From positions 1,388,942,223-1,389,006,222 of the forward strand of contig OX336388.2 of the NCBI GenBank assembly GCA_946902985.2: a stretch of DNA of 64,000 nt, written 5' to 3'. A model generated the notes under the pieces. That model did not search any database, had not been told where the DNA came from, and saw only the letters and a list, made by a program, of their open reading frames with translations. Of this stretch, positions 58,301 through 64,000 are shown in pieces. Origin of the DNA: Meconema thalassinum (lineage: Eukaryota; Arthropoda; Insecta; Orthoptera; Tettigoniidae). The position numbers and the translations under genes were made by a program. Each line of letters begins with the position of its first letter. Position 1 is the first letter of the stretch.

Positions 58301-58538
58301 TCATACCAAAATGACCCACGCACACATCTTCTGCAAGACATCTCCACCGGTATGCGAGAACTGTCAAGAACGGAAAACGGTTAACCACATACTACTAAAA
58401 TGCCCTTTGTACGATCAACAAAGAACTCTATGCAACCTCCATCAGAGAAGAAGCCTAAGTGAGATCTTAAATGAACACATCCATTTCAAAAACATAGTTA
58501 ATTTTTTTAAACTGACAAATATGTACCAAGATATATAA
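55314..58538 (+). pseudogene. I-type ORF2: endonuclease end, RT, RNase H
   Basis: The frame resumes with GTFSTIDLCL and GSDHFP (endonuclease). It continues through RT: SSPGPDDI, IPIPKPGKD, NYRPIALT, GFRQFHST, LDIYKAYD (motif A), GVPQGSVIG (motif B) and FADD (56829-56840, motif C). An RNase H domain follows with YTDGSK (about 57730), TCEQYAIL, FCDSLS and GNEQADIAAKEA, and then a Cys/His segment CENCQERKTVNHILLKC (58349-58400). Endonuclease + RT + RNase H with a separate CCHC ORF1 fits the I superfamily. Only two in-frame stops interrupt this half (55704-55706 and 56658-56660), and no frameshift is seen, so the copy is fairly young. Confidence 0.88.
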
Positions 58539-58664
58539 CCTCTGTAACAACTTTTGTAATACAGCACCTTAAGTAAATGTTTGTATCCAACATTGTTATA
58601 GCTATGTACAAAATTATGTATGTCGCGATATGACTCTACGAGTTAAAGCGACAATAAATAAATA
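58539..58664 (+). other. 3' UTR and tail of the I-type element
   Basis: About 120 bp after the stop a small hairpin can form (GTCGC at 58622 with GCGAC at 58648), directly followed by AATAAATAAATA. Simple-repeat tails of TAA/AATA type are usual for I elements. No clear target duplication was found, so the 5' limit remains unknown. Confidence 0.65.
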
Positions 58665-58934
58665 GGAATTTAAAAAAACTTCACATTTTGCCAATTTGTT
58701 ACAGAATGCTAAATCTGATAATCACAGATGCTACAAAAACACTGAATTTGAAATTCAAAATGCGAAGTCCTGGAAATGCCATAAATCACAAACTCTAAGC
58801 AAATTTGATCAATGCCGCAGGGCCGGCTTTAAATAAGTTATTAATGGCTCTATAGTTAAAAAATTAAGGCCCATTAACACGAGAAGCCATACCTTGCCTA
58901 GCGTTGCTGAACATAAGTTTCGTTGCGTTCTAGA

Positions 58935-59055
58935 TGGTTCGCTCTCTACTTGTGGACTGTTGTTGATTTGAGGTCTTTGCGACATCGTGGTAATGTAGCC
59001 CCGTGTATTTGGGTGTGTGTGGAATGTGTGTTATTGTGATGACTGACGGTCACAA
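58935..59055 (-). mobile_element. SINE family A fragment (variant 2 tail)
   Basis: GCGACATCGTGGTAATGTAGC, CCCCGTGTATTTGGG and TTGTGATGACTG match the tail of the copies at 25495 and 41417. The head is missing. Confidence 0.6.
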
Positions 59056-61305
59056 ACAGCAAAATGTGATTTCTTAGGCTAAGTATGAAAAATAAAAAGA
59101 CAGGTCTTAATTATCAACACGTTATTTTATCGATATAATTTAATTTTGGAATGGAAAAGAAAACAAAAGTGAAGAGAAAATAATCTTAAAGAATGTAAGC
59201 TTCTTGATATTTTCCGTTTGCACTGATACCTTTGCTAGTCTACCGTATTAGTTCTCAATTAAAATAGGCCTATACAATGACTACTTGGTGCAAATTTTCG
59301 AATGTGTCTTTTGGCATTCAACAAAGGCTTCTTCCACCACAGAAGATATCAGTGGAGCAATTTTAAAGAAAGCCACATCCTTTGGATTTAATTATAATTA
59401 AAAATGTATTTCCCAATACGCAATAAAATACAATGTAGAAACATTTTCTCTTCAATAACTTCTATCACTTCACAATAAACACCTTCTAAATTATGCAAAA
59501 GGTAAATCCCAACGGAAAAAAGTTTCCCCCTAACCAAAACAATCTTAACCTTAGTGATTTCAAATACACGAGTTTGCTACGACTTGTAGCATCTGACTCA
59601 ACGGAATCGTGCAACAGTAATACCACTGGGAAGCAGGCCGAGCCAACAACAGTATCACAATACACTAACAGTTTGCACACACACACACACAAAGCCATTC
59701 AGTGATGTTTACGTAAGCCACGTGCGAATGAGGAAATTAGCAGATAATCTATTAATCAAAGGCAATTACTAACATACGATATTATGCTGTATTTAGGCTC
59801 CCACATGCGTCCATCAAAATGCCATTATCAGTCATGATAATCCAAAATAATTACCACTTCCCACTCTCCGACTGGCATAATAAACAGGAGTTAAGAGCAA
59901 CACCAATGATGGGATATCGGCCACTGGCCACAACGGGCAGCACGGCCATCGAGTCGCATCATGTAACCCCTCGCCACTTTCCTTCTAATGTTTGACCTAC
60001 AGTATGTTGTCCAAGGATTAACTTCGACAAATTATGAATGTGCTTAATTAAATTATCTACAAAGAAAACTAGTTAGATCTCCTAACTTGTTGAACAACTG
60101 AATTGTACATACTGTACTGAAAAACTTGCTGTGGATCAGTGAACATGCTACCTATGACACAGCAGAGAAATATGCCAGTTCACAGTGTGCACAACAAAGA
60201 CAGTCCTCCACCACGCGCCAAGTGGACTAGGAGGCCCAAGTTGAACGACGCAAACTGGAGCCGTGGCAATTTCTGGCGGCATTCTCCCAGGCTCTTCGAG
60301 GTAACCGTTGCTGCTTCTGTGGCATCGTGGTCATCAGTCACGTGTTAAAAGTCTGAAAATCAGTGTTGTGATGTCTGTACTTAGGCGTATGCGAGTGTGG
60401 CATTTAAGAAACTCCACATCCAAGGAGCTGTCCGGAGTTAAATATGGGATATAACTGAGAGAAAAAAAAAACCGCTGCGATTAAAATACAACTGTCCACG
60501 AGCTGGTGCGGCCAGAATCGTAACGCACCGAGCTATGCAGGCCATTTGATAAGTCCCACTCTCAGTCCTGTGATAAGCTTACAGTACCTCATAAACACAG
60601 AAAATCAGAAAATATTCATACACCAGTACAGTAATAACACGAGGCTAATGACTACAATATCCTTATACACTAAAGAAAGCAACACTATATAATATGACGA
60701 ACGCCAGAAAGAAGTATTCTCTGACTCTAGTCCTAATCGAAAAATTGGCATACTGAAAAAATGACAGGTTCTTGGACTGCTAGTTCTTGATTGGCGGTCT
60801 AGAGTGCTGATAGAACTTTTAAACAACGAACAATTACATTTATTTTGAACCCATGCAATAAAAGGACAAGTACACGAGAAGACCTTATAGATACAGTGCT
60901 GAACAAATACAGTAGTACAAAACAAACAATAAAGAAACAATGCCAGAAGTCACATTCTTAAGACTACTGGAGACTTCAGCAATTCAAATTTCACTTTAGC
61001 ATAATCTAATACTACCCCCAGTGTAGGAAACTCATGTTCGACCTCCTACAACCGTATTCGACTTTGCATTATCATAACTTACACCTTCCTTTCATTCTAG
61101 GTGATTTCTGACGACATTACGAGTAATCAAGTTCCAATATACTGTAAGAGTGCGTTGTATAACAAAAGCCGCACCATGGAACTCACCTACCACATAACAA
61201 ACAGGTGACATGACAACACCCCGTTAACGACCGAACGGTTATCATAAATACCCTGGATGAGAGATTTGCTTAAAACGTAATCATAGTTATGTGCACCGTA
61301 TAAAT
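59056..61305. other. No gene recognised
   Basis: A stretch of over 2 kb in which I see neither a coding region nor a known repeat family. Open frames stay below about 111 codons (longest 60605-60940, minus) and lack domains. It may be single-copy intergenic or intronic DNA. Confidence 0.5.
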
Positions 61306-61494
61306 ACACAGTCTAATGCAGTACTTACTACACTGTTTGATGGTACAACCATAATCGTCCTATAAAGAAAACAAAAGTTTGGTGCTTTTCAGTCGGTCAA
61401 CACGAAATGTACACAGTCTAATGTAGTACTTACTACACTGTTTGATGGTACAATGATAATCGTCCTATAAAGAAAACAAAAGTTTGGTGCTTTT
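61306..61494 (+). repeat. Tandem duplication of an 84-bp segment
   Basis: Copies at 61306-61389 and 61411-61494 start ACACAGTCTAATG.AGTACT and end TTGGTGCTTTT, with a few differences; 21 bp separate them (period 105 bp). Confidence 0.92.
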
Positions 61495-61898
61495 GTTTAC
61501 TAAGGCAACACTGAAAAATGGCTTCAAACCCCACAACGTCCTATAAAGCCTGATATTTAATGATTAACATTTCAATGGCTTAACAGCAAATTCTGTAATT
61601 GTTTCAAACGTACTTACGGAACACAACTTTTCGAAGACATTGTACATTCCACAAAATACACTTCCAAGTCTTCCAAACAGAGCTTCCGTGCTGCACGTGT
61701 TTAGGTACACTGAGGCGCTTGCCGGTCCACTACACCCCTTTCAGCCCCTCTACAACAACCACTTGCAGCAGCGGGAATGCAGCCTTGCACTGGCAATACG
61801 ACCATTCTTGACTACCTGTACTAATAAAATGCGCCTTGGTTGGACAGAATGGCAGCGTACTGCCTGCCAAACACATTGGACTGGGTAAAACCCTCCTA

Positions 61899-61947
61899 GT
61901 TAGTTATTGTTGTTTTAAGTGGAGGAACTATGAGGTCATCTGCCCCT
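61899..61947 (-). mobile_element. Short hairpin retro-unit, 49 bp
   Basis: On the minus strand it runs GGGGCAGATGACCTCATAG to ACTTAAAACAACAATAACT. It is flanked by aaaaccctccta and aaaatccctccta (61887-61898 and 61948-61960). Confidence 0.75.
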
Positions 61948-61964
61948 AAAATCCCTCCTATTCT

Positions 61965-62590
61965 TTCACTGTGTGTTTGAGTCTTCAGTCTTTTGACTAG
62001 TTTGATGCAGCTTCCCATCCCTCCCTGTCCTGAGCTAATCGTTTCATCTCTACATAGCTACCACACCGTACATCCGAGGCAATCTGTTTAACGTATTCTA
62101 ACCTTGGTCTACCCGTACAGTTCTCGGCCCTTCCTTCCGTAACTAAGCTTGCTATTCCTGGGTGTCTTAGTATGTGTCCTATCAACCTATCTCTTCTCTT
62201 CATTAGCAGTCGCCAGAAACATCTCTCCTATCCCACTAGTCTCAATACCTCTTCGTTTGTAACTCTATCTACCCATCTGATCTTCATCATTCTCCTGTAA
62301 CACCACATTTCAAACGCTTCAATTCTCCTCTTTTCTGCTGCACCAATAGTCCAAGTTTCACTTCCATAGAGTGCCAAGCTCCAGACAAAGGCCTTCAAAA
62401 ATGACTTCCTAACACCTAAATCTATATTCGATATCAACAGATTCCTTTTCCGTAGAAATGCTTCCCTTGCCTGAGCCAACCTACTTTTTATATCCTCTTT
62501 GCTTCGTCCATCACTGGTTATTTTGCTTCCTAAGTAACAGAATTCTCCTACTTCCTTTAGCTTTTCACCTGCCAATTTGATGTCCATATT
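61965..62590 (-). pseudogene. RTE-like retrotransposon C-terminal fragment
   Basis: From about 62587 downward the minus-strand frame encodes LAGEKLKEVGEFCYLGSKIT, LALYGSETWTIG, a stop at 62228-62230, then DRLIGHILRHPG and GRPRLEYVKQI to the stop at 61997. These blocks follow the RT catalytic region in RTE-type elements. Apart from the single stop the frame is intact. The 5' cut is abrupt at about 62590; the 3' UTR extends to roughly 61965 (TTTGAGTCTTCAGTC complement region). Confidence 0.85.
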
Positions 62591-63118
62591 ATCGGATTTT
62601 TTATTATGGATACTCGAGTTTAGCCCTTAATTACAACCAAACTAACACACCTATTGAAAAATGACTTATACCAATATTTTCCTTGTTTAATTCTGCGTTA
62701 GACTATATAAGCCAATTATTGTCAAGTTTATTAATTATTTATTTATTTGTGGTAGTATGAAAAATTGTCCGTGTTTTTGACGTATTTTCTAGGAACCGCT
62801 CACTTAAAACTATATACATGGAAAACATGTTTATATGTTATAGGCACAAATAATGGTAGTGCAAATCTTAAGTTTATATATTTTTCAACTACCCGATAAA
62901 AAGTGCTTATACTTTTTCTGACGTAACGTTTTCTCGGCCCAGGATAATCGTACAGCAGGAAACTTGGTCTCATTTTGAGGCTTCTGATTTATTTCGGTTG
63001 CATTCCAATATTTTTGTTTTACATTTATTAATTTTCATCATGAATTGTTTCCTCAAGACGGAGTCCATACCATTCAAAAACTCATTCTCTTTCGTTTAAT
63101 TTCACCCTTACTATTACA
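62591..63118. other. No gene recognised
   Basis: AT-rich sequence without coding signals or repeats that I recognise. Confidence 0.5.
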
Positions 63119-63837
63119 GTAAAACCTGCCTTAACCGGTCCCTTTATATACCGGAAACCTGGACAAACGTAAAACAAAATTCGAAACGGAGGTATTTCTT
63201 ATGTAAAATGACACTGTAAACCGGAAAAATGCCTAACGCGGAAACGGAAAGAAATTCTGGAACTGTAAGCGTATATAACCTGACTAAGTCGGATTATCTT
63301 ATCCATAATACAAAGCTAGGTACGGGACAGATGACCTTGTAGTTCCGCCCCTTAAAACAACAATACCTAACATAAAGCTAGGTACTAAATTTTGAGTGTG
63401 ACTGTACTTGCACCAAAGTCCTAGGAAACATTAACTCTAATTTTTCCTCAAGGATGCAGCAGGTATGCTACATTTCACAACATCTGTACCGTTACTTCCT
63501 CCAACCCTCTTTTAATACACACAGTTTCAGAGAGTAGAAGAAAACTGATCTTTAAAAGGTGTTCGTTTCACTGTGTACTGTATTTATTTACGTACTGGAA
63601 TTCAGTGACAATAACTTCTAAACATAAGACACTTATCGGTACACTGGAGGAGAGTTATTGAAGAACACGAGAAAAACAAAAGTCCGGCTAAAGAATTAAC
63701 TGTGTTATTTAAAGTGGGAAAAACTCAAATTATTTCAGTGTATTTTGTCTTATTGAAACTCAACCCCTTGTAAAACGGAAACCTGTGAAAACGGAAAAAT
63801 AAATCCGGAACGATTGCGTTTTAAGTCAAGAAATTCG
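63119..63837 (+). pseudogene. Pogo/Tigger-like transposon, 5' part with CENP-B-type HTH
   Basis: CAGTAAAACCTGCCTTAACC at 63118 resembles pogo-type termini, and the following 150 bp holds further CCGGAAA-type motifs. The frame at about 63649-63735 encodes VIEEHEKNKSPAKELTVLF and then KVGKTQI, the helix-turn-helix that starts CENP-B/pogo transposases and binds the terminal repeats. A KHKTLI..LEE stretch just upstream is in another frame, so a frameshift lies near 63640. The DDE domain is absent. At 63838 the sequence switches to an RT fragment, so the right end is lost. Confidence 0.6.
63324..63373 (+). mobile_element. Short hairpin retro-unit, 50 bp
   Basis: GGGACAGATGACC to GCCCCTTAAAACAACAATAC, inserted in the pogo-like sequence. 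A perfect 12-bp duplication, aaagctaggtac, flanks it (63312-63323 and 63374-63385). Confidence 0.82.
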
Positions 63838-64000
63838 CTGTAGAATTGAGCAGGCCAGAAGTTCTTTCATGAAAATGAGAAAAGTTTTGACCAGCCGTGA
63901 TTTAAGTCTGCCATTACGCACCCGACTGCTTCAATGCTACGTTTTTAGTATCCTGCTCTATGGAGTTGAATCATGGACACTTACGGAGGTTTTAAGTAAG
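63838..64000 (+). pseudogene. RTE-like retrotransposon fragment, runs off the window
   Basis: The frame encodes IEQARSSFMKMRKVL, LRTRLLQCYVFSILLYG and VESWTL, the region after the RT catalytic core in RTE-type elements (compare LALYGSETWT at about 62330). The start is abrupt and the end lies beyond the window. Confidence 0.7.

Overview
This window looks like arthropod nuclear DNA, most likely from an insect with a large, transposon-rich genome. The basis is the mix of jockey-, RTE-, CR1- and I-type non-LTR retrotransposons, many tRNA-headed SINEs, hAT and Tigger/pogo DNA transposons, and AT-rich sequence with no bacterial-style operons. An orthopteroid insect is a guess from the style of the repeats. 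The only candidate for something other than a repeat is a small THAP-domain exon pair near 14.8-15.2 kb, and it is frameshifted as read. Almost everything else identifiable is mobile-element sequence, much of it nested.

Layout. At 0-4 kb, a non-autonomous hAT (179-2107) sits in an older dispersed repeat; an inverted-repeat element (2682-4058) carries two SINEs. At 4.2-10 kb, a hAT-like element rich in GCGGATA motifs encloses a modular dispersed repeat, which encloses a dead RTE-like retrotransposon. At 10.9-11.5 kb is a large imperfect palindrome. A jockey-like pseudogene occupies 12.2-14.5 kb, followed by the THAP exons. From 16.7 to 23 kb there are SINEs of several families and a hAT (18611-19447) that keeps a zinc-finger remnant. 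A 5'-truncated CR1-like element with an open RT frame lies at 23.6-25.1 kb. Between 28 and 33.5 kb there are inverted repeats at several scales: arms carrying tRNA-like Pol III units, a solo LTR between the arms, and half of a 570-bp inverted pair whose other half is at 39.6-40.2 kb. From 33 to 38 kb there are more SINEs, RT tails, a 30-bp minisatellite and a modular repeat. At 41.0-42.7 kb a retrotransposon tail lies inside a SINE that lies inside a Tigger-like element. At 49.3-58.7 kb is an almost complete I-type element (ORF1; ORF2 with endonuclease, RT and RNase H) whose endonuclease is split by about 4 kb of stacked insertions. An RTE-like tail, a pogo-like fragment and another RT fragment close the window.

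The most unusual observation is a set of very short insertions of about 50 bp (33286, 36360, 61899, 63324, probably 17538). They share one 5' end, a small hairpin and an A-rich 3' tail, and four are flanked by target-site duplications of 8-13 bp. They look like a discrete, ultra-short retroposed unit rather than random truncations of a LINE. No process links the genes here into a pathway: the transposon proteins are mostly broken, and the SINEs and short units presumably relied on LINE machinery supplied from elsewhere.
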